From NCBI GenBank assembly GCA_018364635.1, contig JAGZLR010000002.1, forward strand, positions 1-64,000: a stretch of 64,000 bases of DNA, in the 5' to 3' direction. The stretch comes from Clostridiales bacterium. GTDB taxonomy: Bacteria > Bacillota > Clostridia > Lachnospirales > Anaerotignaceae. Within the stretch, counting starts at the first letter, position 1. Each line of letters begins with the position of its first letter. The position numbers and the translations under genes are program-made. Below, piece by piece: positions 1 to 7,022 of the stretch. The notes beneath the pieces are model-generated. The model ran no database searches. It was not told the DNA's origin and saw only the letters and a list, made by a program, of their open reading frames with translations.

Positions 1-19
1 GTTGGAATATTGCTATTCT

Positions 20-277
20 TCAGCAAGGAATTTTCGACTTTTTGATTCTATCTTCTGCTTCACCAGAAGAAGATTTTTCTCGTTCCAGTTCAATCACATC
101 TGAAATATCACAATCCAACGCCCCGCAGATACGAAGCAGGGTTTCCATGCTGATATGCAATCCCTTTCCCATATTGGCAATCTGGTTTGTGGTGAGTCCT
201 GCGGCAAGCCGCAAGTCCTCTTTTCTCATGTTCCGCTCTTTCAATGTATTCCAAAGCGGTTGATAGCTTATGTGCAT
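20..277 (-). CDS. XRE-family (Cro/CI-type) transcriptional regulator
   Basis: An 85-residue protein made almost only of a helix-turn-helix domain (residues about 5-65). The segment LRLAAGLTTNQIANMGKG followed by ISMETLLRICGALDCDISD is the usual XRE layout, with recognition helix and then the 'computing index' helix pair. The C-terminus is short and charged. Such small regulators commonly repress their own promoter on mobile elements. A good sigma-A promoter with an overlapping TTGC-N6-GCAA dyad lies just upstream, and a recombinase remnant lies next to it on the other strand, which suggests a remnant of an integrated element. The family assignment is secure; the target is not known. Confidence 0.85.
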   Translation of the reverse strand: MHISYQPLWNTLKERNMRKEDLRLAAGLTTNQIANMGKGLHISMETLLRICGALDCDISDVIELEREKSSSGEAEDRIKKSKIPC

Positions 278-320
278 TTATCGTCCTGCCTTTCTCCCAG
301 TGCTGGGGTTCGTGCTTCCC

Positions 321-349
321 ATTATAGCAGTTTTCTTGCTAACTCGCAA
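321..349 (-). promoter_or_regulatory. Sigma-A promoter with overlapping dyad for the XRE gene
   Basis: Read on the minus strand: -35 TTGCGA (349-344), a 17-bp spacer and a perfect -10 TATAAT (326-321), about 45 bp before the XRE start codon. The -35 is embedded in a small dyad TTGC-N6-GCAA (336-349), a plausible autoregulatory operator. The promoter match is seen directly; operator function is inferred. Confidence 0.6.
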
Positions 350-424
350 TATTTCTTGACGGCTCGCCGGTTCCGTCTGGATTGTGCTTTTCCTTTCCGC
401 TTTTATTTACATCTAATTAGCCAT

Positions 425-1609
425 AACCTGGTGGATGGCAAGCTGGAAATCAACGAGGAGGAAGCTCCGGCGATTCGCACCATCTATGAGCAGTATGTTA
501 CAACCGATTCCGGCGCAAATGGGATCGCAAAATATCTTGAAAATCATGGAATCAGCAAAGTCCAGCGCCAGAACGGGAAAAATCCTCTTTTTGATGCTCG
601 TCTGATCCGCATGATTCTGAAAAATCCGGTTTACTGCGGCAAGATTGCGTATGGCAGGCGAAAAACCGAAAAGGTGCATGGAACCAGAAACGAGCACCGT
701 TTGGTAGAACAAGAAAACTTTTTGTTGGTGGATGGTCTGCATGAGGCCATTATCCTGGAGGATGTATGGCAGGCAGCGCAGGTCAAGTTGGCTGCTAAAG
801 CCAAACGGTATGAACACGTCAACAAAGGGAAAAACGAATGCACTCACCTGTTGTCCGGCATCGTAAAATGTCCCGTATGCGGTGTTGGAATGTACGGTAA
901 TAAGTGCGTGAAACGGAAAGCAGACGGCAGCAAATACAAGGATTTCTACTACTATGGCTGCAAACATCGCTCTATGACCCGTGGGCATAAATGCGATTAC
1001 AAGAAGCAAATTCGGAAAGAGCTGCTGGACGATGCTGTGGCGGAGGTAATCTGTAAGCTAGTCAGCAATCCCAAATTTGCGGCGATGATGCAGGAAAAGA
1101 TCAACATGAAAGTCGATACCACGGCGATTGAGCAGGAAATCAGCAACTATGAAAAGCAGCTTCGTCAGGTTTATTCCACCAAATCCAAGCTAATTGATGA
1201 AATCGACTCTCTTGACCCGGATGACCGGCATTACAGCAGGCGGAAATCAGACCTTGATGATCGGCTCTATGGGATGTATGATAAGATTGAAGAATTGGAA
1301 TCTCTGCTGATTGCAGCCAGAGCCAAGAAACAGGCTATTGAGGCAGAAAAGCTGACCGGCGATAATATCTACAAGGTTTTAATCTACTTCGATCAACTCT
1401 ATGGAAAGATGAATGACAGAGAGAAACGGCAGCTGATTGAGGAACTGATTTCTGAAATTCAGATTTACCCGGAGCGTCAGCCCAATGGCCAGTGGTTGAA
1501 ATCCATCAAGTTTCGGCTGCCGATTATCGAGGAAGATATGAATATTAGTTTGGACAATGTACATCATGTAGAGACGGTATGTTTATTATCAAAATCTAAT
1601 ACGAAATAG
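425..1609 (+). pseudogene. Serine recombinase remnant lacking the N-terminal catalytic domain
   Basis: From about 425 the frame reads as the middle and C-terminal part of a large serine recombinase. There is a Recombinase domain (GKLEINEEEAPAIRTIYEQY, then LIRMILKNPVYCGKIAYGRR), a zinc-ribbon segment (VKCPVCGVGMYGN with further Cys near YYYGCKH and HKCDY) and a coiled-coil region before the C-terminus. The resolvase catalytic domain with its nucleophilic Ser, normally about 140 residues, is absent. Upstream sequence in this frame (155-420) reads through the XRE promoter region and has no family resemblance. Residue and base composition look richer in G+C than the flagellar genes, as expected for transferred DNA. 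It cannot catalyse strand exchange alone and is probably a relic of an integrative element. Confidence 0.85.
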
Positions 1610-1697
1610 TATATTGAAGAGACGTTTAGATGGGTAAAAGAAAAGATATGCAATTGGCACAGCTGTGAAGAGAGGTTAAAAGGGAAGATAGAAGGAT

Positions 1698-2459
1698 GTG
1701 AAATGGTCATTGAGTGGAGCAGGTGAAGTAAAAAAAGAAACGGAACATATTGTTGCCTTTTTAGATTTACTTGGTGCCTCTGAAGTTATACAAGGGGGAA
1801 AAAGTGAAATCATTTTAAATAAGATATATGATGTATATCAACTATCTATAGAGCATTGGTCAAAAGATCAGATATTTAACTCATTTGGCGAATTAAAAAT
1901 ATCTGTATTTTCAGATAATATTTTAATTGCACGGGAACTTGAGCCTATTGAAAACAAGACATTAACATGCCATAGAATTTCACAAATACTAAACTTCCTT
2001 TCTTTTATAGGGATGTTTCAAGCCATTGCACTGGAGCATCAATTAATGTTTCGAGGTGGTATTTCTATTGGGAAACTGTATATTAATAGCTTAATGGTAT
2101 GGGGTTCAGCATTGGTTAGTGCACATTGGTTAGAAGAAAAGGTTGCTATTTATCCCCGAGTTGTATTTAGTGATGAAACAGTGAATCAAATACTTTTTCT
2201 GAAACCCTGCCTCTTAAAACAAGATTTTGATGGAATTTACTATGTAGATTTTTTAGTAAGTCTTATATCCCAAAGAGAAACTTTGATTCAAAAAATCGAT
2301 CAGATAATCAAGAAAAATAGAAAAGAACTGAAACGGAATACAAAAAGCCAAAATATTAATCAGAAGTATGATTGGCTTGAAAGTTACATCCAGATGTATA
2401 GAGAACCAAAGAGTAATCGTATAGATTGTTTTGAGGGTATCTTGACCAGAATACAGTAA
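1698..2459 (+). CDS. Orphan protein resembling a class III nucleotidyl cyclase homology domain
   Basis: A 253-residue soluble protein, not assigned with certainty. Its motif order resembles class III cyclase-type domains: HIVAFLDLLG with Asp23 at the end of a first beta strand, KISVFSDNILI with Asp73 at a turn between strands (both fit the two metal-binding Asp positions), then MFRGGISIGKLY (118-128) and VWGSALVSAHWLEEK (134-148). In the last segment the positions where active cyclases carry the transition-state Asn and Arg appear to be Val and Trp, so catalysis is uncertain. The tail is basic and helical. The start is taken as GTG 1698; the purine-rich AGAAGG is very close to it, so the start is uncertain. 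It stands alone after a recombinase remnant, a typical accessory setting. A defence or signalling role is only a hypothesis. Confidence 0.5.
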   Translation: MKWSLSGAGEVKKETEHIVAFLDLLGASEVIQGGKSEIILNKIYDVYQLSIEHWSKDQIFNSFGELKISVFSDNILIARELEPIENKTLTCHRISQILNFLSFIGMFQAIALEHQLMFRGGISIGKLYINSLMVWGSALVSAHWLEEKVAIYPRVVFSDETVNQILFLKPCLLKQDFDGIYYVDFLVSLISQRETLIQKIDQIIKKNRKELKRNTKSQNINQKYDWLESYIQMYREPKSNRIDCFEGILTRIQ

Positions 2460-2471
2460 CTTCCCGACGGC

Positions 2472-2577
2472 AGTTGCTGTATAAGTGAAGTGTGCTAAAT
2501 AAAAATTCAACATAATTGTTAAAGTTAAATGAGAAGCTGTTATATGGTTTGGTGTAATTTAAAGTTATACAGCAACT
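2472..2577. repeat. Perfect 13-bp inverted repeat, arms 80 bp apart
   Basis: AGTTGCTGTATAA (2472-2484) and its exact reverse complement TTATACAGCAACT (2565-2577) flank 80 bp of AT-rich sequence directly after the cyclase-like gene. A TTTTCTTTT run follows the right arm. It may be a long-range hairpin terminator for the upstream gene or the trace of a small mobile element. Confidence 0.55.
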
Positions 2578-2688
2578 TTTCTTTTATAAGTTCCTGATAA
2601 ATAGCATTGGGAGAAGATGGGAATAAAGGAGATGATCAAGTAATATCATATGATTAGATGCTATCTCTTCTCATCTAAAACCGACAAT

Positions 2689-2725
2689 AAAAAAGAAAAA
2701 GCGCCTCTAGGCGTTTTTTCTTTTA
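2689..2725. terminator. Bidirectional rho-independent terminator
   Basis: A-rich tract, then GCGCC-TCTA-GGCGT and a T-rich tract TTTTTTCTTTT. The A and T tracts extend the stem, so it works on both strands. It lies just downstream of the minus-strand NhaC gene. Confidence 0.8.
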
Positions 2726-2746
2726 CAAAATTCTTTCACTATTCTT

Positions 2747-4267
2747 TCACTCTTGAGGATTTTCTGTTGCAATATGGCTGGCACCAGAGATAGAAATTTC
2801 TTCTTCCTCAGCGTCAAGCAAAGCTAGCTCCTCTTTAATCTGCTGGTCGTTTAATTTACTGATACCCACACCGGCAATGGCAAGGATAAAGGCCATCAGT
2901 GGGCATATGAATGGCATAACAGTGTATAAAGCATAACCACCAGCCCCATAAGCCGCTATACCAAGGGTAGTGTAATAGAAAGCTCCTGAATTTCCCCAAG
3001 GGAAGAGACAGGATACGCAGGTACCAACATCTTCCAAAGTGCGGGATAGGCATGGGCGTCCCATACCATTTAAGATAAAAGGTCTTCTCCAAGTCTGACC
3101 AACAAATACGGAGCTGACATAAGAATTTCCTGCGATAGCGTGGATAAAGAAGATCGCGATTTCTGCTGTAATCATAGTTTTGGCCCTGGAATTTAGATTT
3201 GCCATCAAAGGCTCAATGGCTTTATCAAGGAAACCGGCGTGAATCATAATAGTGGTGAGGGAGAAACCGCAGTAACAGATCATAACAATAGAGGCCATAG
3301 ATTTCATACTACCTCGGTTAAGCAGCGAGGTGACAATTGGAGCGATTTCTAATTCGGCTGGTGCTACCGATTCAACAGTAAAACCATTAATCATAGCGAT
3401 AGTGGCTGTGGCAGGGGAGAATCCTTGAAAGATAACACCCAAAATAGCAGCCAAAATACCGGAGATGACTAAAGTTGGTACGACAGGTTTTTTTGTTAAA
3501 GCGCCAATAAGAATTACAAGAAGGGGAAGAAGAAGAAAAATATTCCAATGATAAATTTCATCCAATTGCTGCATCATAACAACAGCATTTTCAGGAAGAT
3601 CTGTACTATTAACTGAATGACCGAGACCAAGGATAGTAAAGAAAATTACTGCAAAAATCCAAGCAGGAATTGTAGTCCAAAGTTGAGATTTAATATGAGC
3701 ATACAAATCAGTTCCAGCACAGGCAGGGGCTAAATTAGTTGTTTCAGACATTGGAGAGATTTTGTCGCCAAAAATTGCTCCAGCGATAACAGCGCCAGCC
3801 GTGATTGGGAGAGATAGGCCTAGACCGCCTGCTAAGGCCATACAGGCGACACCGGCTGTTCCAGCAGAACTCCAGGAGGACCCGGTAATAACGGACATAA
3901 CACAACAGACCAAAAAAGTGCTGACATAAAGAAATTTGGGGTTAATAAGTTCAAAACCGTAATAGATAATCATTGGAAGAGTTCCACTGTACATCATTCC
4001 TCCTAACATTAGCCCAATAACCCACATGATGAGGATTGTAGAAGTTAGGGAACCGATACGATGTCCGATGGCTTTTTCCATCTCTTCCCAAGTGTATCCC
4101 AGCCTCATTGCTAGCAGGAAGGAAACGATTGCGGCAAGTATCATCATAAGTTCGATTCTCATTTTTAATATCATACCGCCGGCAATCAGGATTACCATGC
4201 TCCAAAAAGAGATCTGCGCTTCCAACATGGTAGGCTTACGAATTGTCCTTTTCTTTTCTTCTTTCAT
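2747..4267 (-). CDS. NhaC-family Na+/H+ or Na+-coupled organic acid antiporter
   Basis: A 506-residue, very hydrophobic protein with about a dozen membrane segments. The family signature GDKISPMSETTNLAP is present, as are SSAGTAGVACMALA and a central cytoplasmic/periplasmic linker. NhaC proteins exchange Na+ for H+; some relatives (for example MleN of Bacillus) exchange malate and lactate. The gene ends at a bidirectional terminator, is transcribed away from a FadR-type regulator, and lies next to an operon with a LarA-like hydroxyacid racemase. Import of a 2-hydroxyacid driven by Na+/H+ exchange is therefore a reasonable inference. Plain pH/Na+ homeostasis is the alternative. The C-terminus is a short acidic tail. 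Family is certain; substrate is not. Confidence 0.9.
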   Translation of the reverse strand: MKEEKKRTIRKPTMLEAQISFWSMVILIAGGMILKMRIELMMILAAIVSFLLAMRLGYTWEEMEKAIGHRIGSLTSTILIMWVIGLMLGGMMYSGTLPMIIYYGFELINPKFLYVSTFLVCCVMSVITGSSWSSAGTAGVACMALAGGLGLSLPITAGAVIAGAIFGDKISPMSETTNLAPACAGTDLYAHIKSQLWTTIPAWIFAVIFFTILGLGHSVNSTDLPENAVVMMQQLDEIYHWNIFLLLPLLVILIGALTKKPVVPTLVISGILAAILGVIFQGFSPATATIAMINGFTVESVAPAELEIAPIVTSLLNRGSMKSMASIVMICYCGFSLTTIMIHAGFLDKAIEPLMANLNSRAKTMITAEIAIFFIHAIAGNSYVSSVFVGQTWRRPFILNGMGRPCLSRTLEDVGTCVSCLFPWGNSGAFYYTTLGIAAYGAGGYALYTVMPFICPLMAFILAIAGVGISKLNDQQIKEELALLDAEEEEISISGASHIATENPQE

Positions 4268-4660
4268 TACACATCACTCCTTTAAATAAAAATTTTATAA
4301 ACGAGCTTTACAAAAATATGGCTTCGATTTTTCTGTAAAGCGGACGTACAAGAAAATATAAATTATAAAGAAAAAAAGAAATTGGAATAATAGATTTCAA
4401 TAATATGCACAAACTTATCAGACCAGTTATAATGTTATTTTAAGTATAGAGAAGCAAAAAGTCAATTAAATTTCATAAATTTGGCGATATTAATAACTAA
4501 TGAATACTGTTTTAAAAGATTGTAAAAAACAAGTGTTGTATTTATTGTAAAATACCAAAAAATCCCTTGATTTATGCAGGATTTTAAGATAAAATTTGAT
4601 AAATAGCCAAGAATTATACCATGAAAAAATAGCGGAAAGGTTAAAGAAAAAGGTAGAAAA
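4268..4660. other. 393-bp divergent regulatory region between nhaC-like and gntR-like genes
   Basis: AT-rich, with no credible ORF. It holds a FadR-like palindrome (4412-4428), a plus-strand TATAAT (4428-4433) and a minus-strand TATAAT (4367-4362). It probably contains the promoters of both flanking genes. The leader of the regulator would be unusually long, about 220 bp, if the plus-strand TATAAT is used. Confidence 0.5.
4412..4428. promoter_or_regulatory. FadR/GntR-type operator candidate
   Basis: The 17-bp sequence AACTTATCAGACCAGTT is an imperfect dyad (AACTTATC-A-GACCAGTT). Its right half equals the half-site of the classical FadR operator (AACTGGTC/GACCAGTT), and the left half differs at two bases. 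It overlaps a plus-strand -10 box and precedes a gene for a FadR-subfamily regulator. Binding is inferred. Confidence 0.45.
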
Positions 4661-5350
4661 GTGAAAACATCAAAAAACAGTAGGACCAATCGATATAAAC
4701 AAGTATGTGAACAGCTTTTGCAGGATATTACAAGCAGAGTTTATCCGGTAGGTTCCAGGATGCCTTCTGAAAGAGAATTAGCTGAGCGATTTGACGTTAG
4801 CCGTACAACGATACGGGAAGCTATCCGACATTTGGAGTCCATTGGATGTGTGGAAACCAAGGTGGGAGCTGGTTCTTACGTGAAAACACCGGATACGGCA
4901 CAAATCGCTGATGATTTCTCTAGTGAGCTGTTGCAGGGAGATGTAATGAACTGCGATGTTTTAGAGTTTCGTACAATTATTGATTGTGAGGTAGGAGCAT
5001 TAGCAGCTGCGAGGCGTAGTATGGAGCAGCTGCAGGCATTGCAGGATAATGTAGATAGATTACGAGAAAGTATTAATAATGGTACAGGAATGGAGGATTA
5101 TGAGAAACTTGATAAAGAGTTTCATTTCCTTTTGGCAAAAGCTACAAATAACAATGTGCTGATTAATTTAGTAAGGATGAGCGAGGGATTGTATGGGTAC
5201 ACTATCAATTTGTCGTTTGCAGTGGATGGTATGCCTGTTTCTGGTTTAAAGCAGCATGAAGAGATTTTAGATGCTGTGATTAATCGGGATGCGCAGAAAG
5301 CGAGAACGTTGATTCGACGGCATATACTGCGTACCATTTACAGAGATTAA
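4661..5350 (+). CDS. GntR-family regulator, FadR (FCD) subfamily
   Basis: 229 residues. Residues about 10-75 form the GntR winged helix (VGSRMPSERELAERF, VSRTTIREAIRHLESIG, GAGSYV). Residues about 95-225 form an all-helical FCD effector domain with EFRTIIDCE, the histidine in KEFHFLLAKAT, LKQHEEILDAV and IRRHI, the pattern of metal/carboxylate-binding FCD domains. FCD regulators usually respond to organic acids such as lactate, malonate or sugar acids. That fits the LarA-like gene in the operon downstream and the NhaC-type transporter upstream. The start is GTG 4661 with AGGTAG upstream. It has its own terminator, so the downstream operon has a separate promoter, which it probably controls. 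Confidence 0.9.
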   Translation: MKTSKNSRTNRYKQVCEQLLQDITSRVYPVGSRMPSERELAERFDVSRTTIREAIRHLESIGCVETKVGAGSYVKTPDTAQIADDFSSELLQGDVMNCDVLEFRTIIDCEVGALAAARRSMEQLQALQDNVDRLRESINNGTGMEDYEKLDKEFHFLLAKATNNNVLINLVRMSEGLYGYTINLSFAVDGMPVSGLKQHEEILDAVINRDAQKARTLIRRHILRTIYRD

Positions 5351-5371
5351 ATAGATTTAGAAGGGACCAGA

Positions 5372-5403
5372 GGAAAGCCGATCATTGATCGGCTTTCTTT
5401 TTT
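5372..5403 (+). terminator. Rho-independent terminator after gntR-like gene
   Basis: Perfect 11-bp stem GAAAGCCGATC / GATCGGCTTTC with loop ATT, followed by six T. Confidence 0.9.
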
Positions 5404-5432
5404 CGGGGAATTATAAAATTTATTAAAAGGGA

Positions 5433-5460
5433 TTGTAATTTTGGAAAAAAGCGGTATAAT
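5433..5460 (+). promoter_or_regulatory. Sigma-A promoter of the LarA-like operon
   Basis: -35 TTGTAA (5433-5438), 16-bp spacer, perfect -10 TATAAT (5455-5460). It lies between the terminator of the regulator gene and the first operon gene, about 90 bp before its start codon. Confidence 0.65.
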
Positions 5461-5462
5461 TA

Positions 5463-5498
5463 AATTGGTCTTACAGATTTTAATCTAAAAGACCGATT
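5463..5498. promoter_or_regulatory. 36-bp dyad overlapping the transcription start: operator candidate
   Basis: Two nested palindromes share one centre (5480/5481). The outer arms are AATTGGTCTT (5463-5472) and AAGACCGATT (5489-5498), with one mismatch. The inner arms are AGATT (5475-5479) and AATCT (5482-5486). TGGTC and GACC are FadR-like half-site cores. The position at the predicted start of transcription suits repression by the neighbouring GntR protein. A structured mRNA leader is the alternative. Confidence 0.5.
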
Positions 5499-5551
5499 AG
5501 AAGCGGACAAAAAAATTAGCGGTTTTTCATGAGACGGAAGGAGATGTTTTT

Positions 5552-5926
5552 ATGAAATTGATGCACACAAAACTACCGGACTTTTATAAAAAAGCTGTTG
5601 CAGCAGGCAAAAAACTCCGCAGCGAAACAGAGGTTACTGTAAGAGGGATGGAAAATTTGAAAAGTGCAAAGTTAGCTTCTTTGCGTGTGGGAAGAGTTGA
5701 AGATGAAATTTTGGAGATCACGCAGGATCCAAGAGTGGCAAAAGTAGAAGTCATTGTTTTGCCTAGAAATCCAGAAACAATGAATACTGTTATCATTAAA
5801 GGCATTCAAAAGGATGGAAGCTGTAAAAAGGCTATTCTAGAAAGTATGTTTATTACTACTCCGCCGGAAGACTGTGAACTGTACGATGTGGAAGAAATTG
5901 ATGACCGTCGTATACCGCTTTCTTAA
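5552..5926 (+). CDS. Unrecognised 124-residue protein, first gene of the LarA-like operon
   Basis: I do not recognise this family. It is a small soluble alpha/beta protein without signal peptide or membrane segment. It has a basic N-terminal helix (PDFYKKAVAAGKKLRSE), a central predicted beta segment (VAKVEVIVLPRN, TVIIKGIQKDG) and an acidic C-terminus with no cysteine-rich cluster. It is preceded by a strong GGAAGGAGA ribosome binding site and is followed 33 bp later by the 341-residue gene, so the two are co-transcribed and may form a complex. Context (FadR regulator, LarA-like racemase, NhaC transporter) suggests catabolism of a hydroxyacid. The activity is unknown. Confidence 0.75.
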   Translation: MKLMHTKLPDFYKKAVAAGKKLRSETEVTVRGMENLKSAKLASLRVGRVEDEILEITQDPRVAKVEVIVLPRNPETMNTVIIKGIQKDGSCKKAILESMFITTPPEDCELYDVEEIDDRRIPLS

Positions 5927-5959
5927 AACAATCGACTATGACTATAAGGGGGTTTTCTC

Positions 5960-6985
5960 ATGGCTCAGTTAAAATATAAATTAATACCTGAAGGCGCTGC
6001 GGATGGGATGATACAGATTAACCTGATTTTTATTGATAAAAAAGATGTAGACGCAGCAGGGTTGACAGCTCGTGAAGCCTGTGAATTGGTGGCAAAAGAT
6101 TATCCAGAGGCAGCAGCTATTGATATCATTGACATGGAAGCAACTACAGTTACAAGCGACGGCATTATGGCACCTATGGCAGTTATCGCCTTTGCTTCCG
6201 CAGATCATGGAAAAATTAACAAGGATTTTGGATTTATAACTGTCAGTGAACAGCCATATTCTTATGACTTGATAGAGGATGAAACCCATCTGAAACAATG
6301 GGATGTAAATTTCCGCGGCAGAAGACTATACAGAGGACCGACAGCGCAGGATAAAAAACCGAGAGATTCTCATAATGAAAATATGACAATCACAGGCCGC
6401 ATCGGAAATAATAACACAGGCTCCGAAATGATGAATATGATTACGATGACAGAAGTTCTTACACCAATCTTTGGTATGCTTTCTGTGATGCAGGATAAAG
6501 ATGTTTTAGTTGGTATTTGTGGTCCAGAAATTTCTGTAGGTATCGGTATGGTTGTGCGGGAACGTTACGGCCGTATTTTCCATCAGTCCTATGGTGCTGG
6601 CATGACTGCACACAGATCAGGTGTTTTTGCCAAAACGGTGAAGAGTGATATTCCGGTGATGGTTGGAACGAAATCTATGGTAGCTGATTATACAATCCGT
6701 GCGTTAGAGGCTGGGATGGTTCCGGCAAAAGATATTGGTTCCTCTCCGGTAGTTTTGAGTGTGGCGAAAGCTATGGGATTTCCAATGGCGTTAGATAATA
6801 TTACAGAAAATGCATGGATTGAGTTGGAGAGTATTGGCATTACTAGAGAAATGCTGGAAGCACCTTCTCCCAAAATGACTAAAGAAGAAGTGATTGCAAA
6901 AGCAGATGAAATCCTTCCAGGTGTTATTGATGGAAAGGTTTACAATGTTTCTGATATTGTGGATGTCAGATATGTAGAATGCTGA
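5960..6985 (+). CDS. Unrecognised 341-residue protein of the LarA-like operon
   Basis: I do not recognise this family. It is soluble and lacks a signal peptide. The N-terminal part (1-120) is alpha/beta. A conserved-looking core follows: FRGRRLYRGPTAQDKKPRD, MTITGRIGNNNTGSEMMNM, then glycine-rich CGPEISVGIGMVVRERYG, FHQSYGAGMTAHRSG and DIPVMVGTKSMVADYTIRAL. The glycine loops and the invariant-looking His/Arg/Ser residues suggest an enzyme rather than a structural protein. It is read from ATG 5960 after AAGGGGG, between the 124-residue gene and the LarA-like gene. With its partners it probably acts on a carboxylic acid, but no reaction can be assigned from sequence alone. Confidence 0.75.
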   Translation: MAQLKYKLIPEGAADGMIQINLIFIDKKDVDAAGLTAREACELVAKDYPEAAAIDIIDMEATTVTSDGIMAPMAVIAFASADHGKINKDFGFITVSEQPYSYDLIEDETHLKQWDVNFRGRRLYRGPTAQDKKPRDSHNENMTITGRIGNNNTGSEMMNMITMTEVLTPIFGMLSVMQDKDVLVGICGPEISVGIGMVVRERYGRIFHQSYGAGMTAHRSGVFAKTVKSDIPVMVGTKSMVADYTIRALEAGMVPAKDIGSSPVVLSVAKAMGFPMALDNITENAWIELESIGITREMLEAPSPKMTKEEVIAKADEILPGVIDGKVYNVSDIVDVRYVEC

Positions 6986-7022
6986 AAGTATAAAAATTTA
7001 ATTACAGCAAGGGGAATTGTTT

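Noticed and set aside
155..424. N-terminal part of the long frame containing the recombinase remnant
   Set aside because: It is antisense to the XRE gene and its promoter and shows no recombinase features.
413..1009. 198-codon minus-strand ORF
   Set aside because: Shadow of the recombinase frame, hydrophobic nonsense without ribosome binding site.
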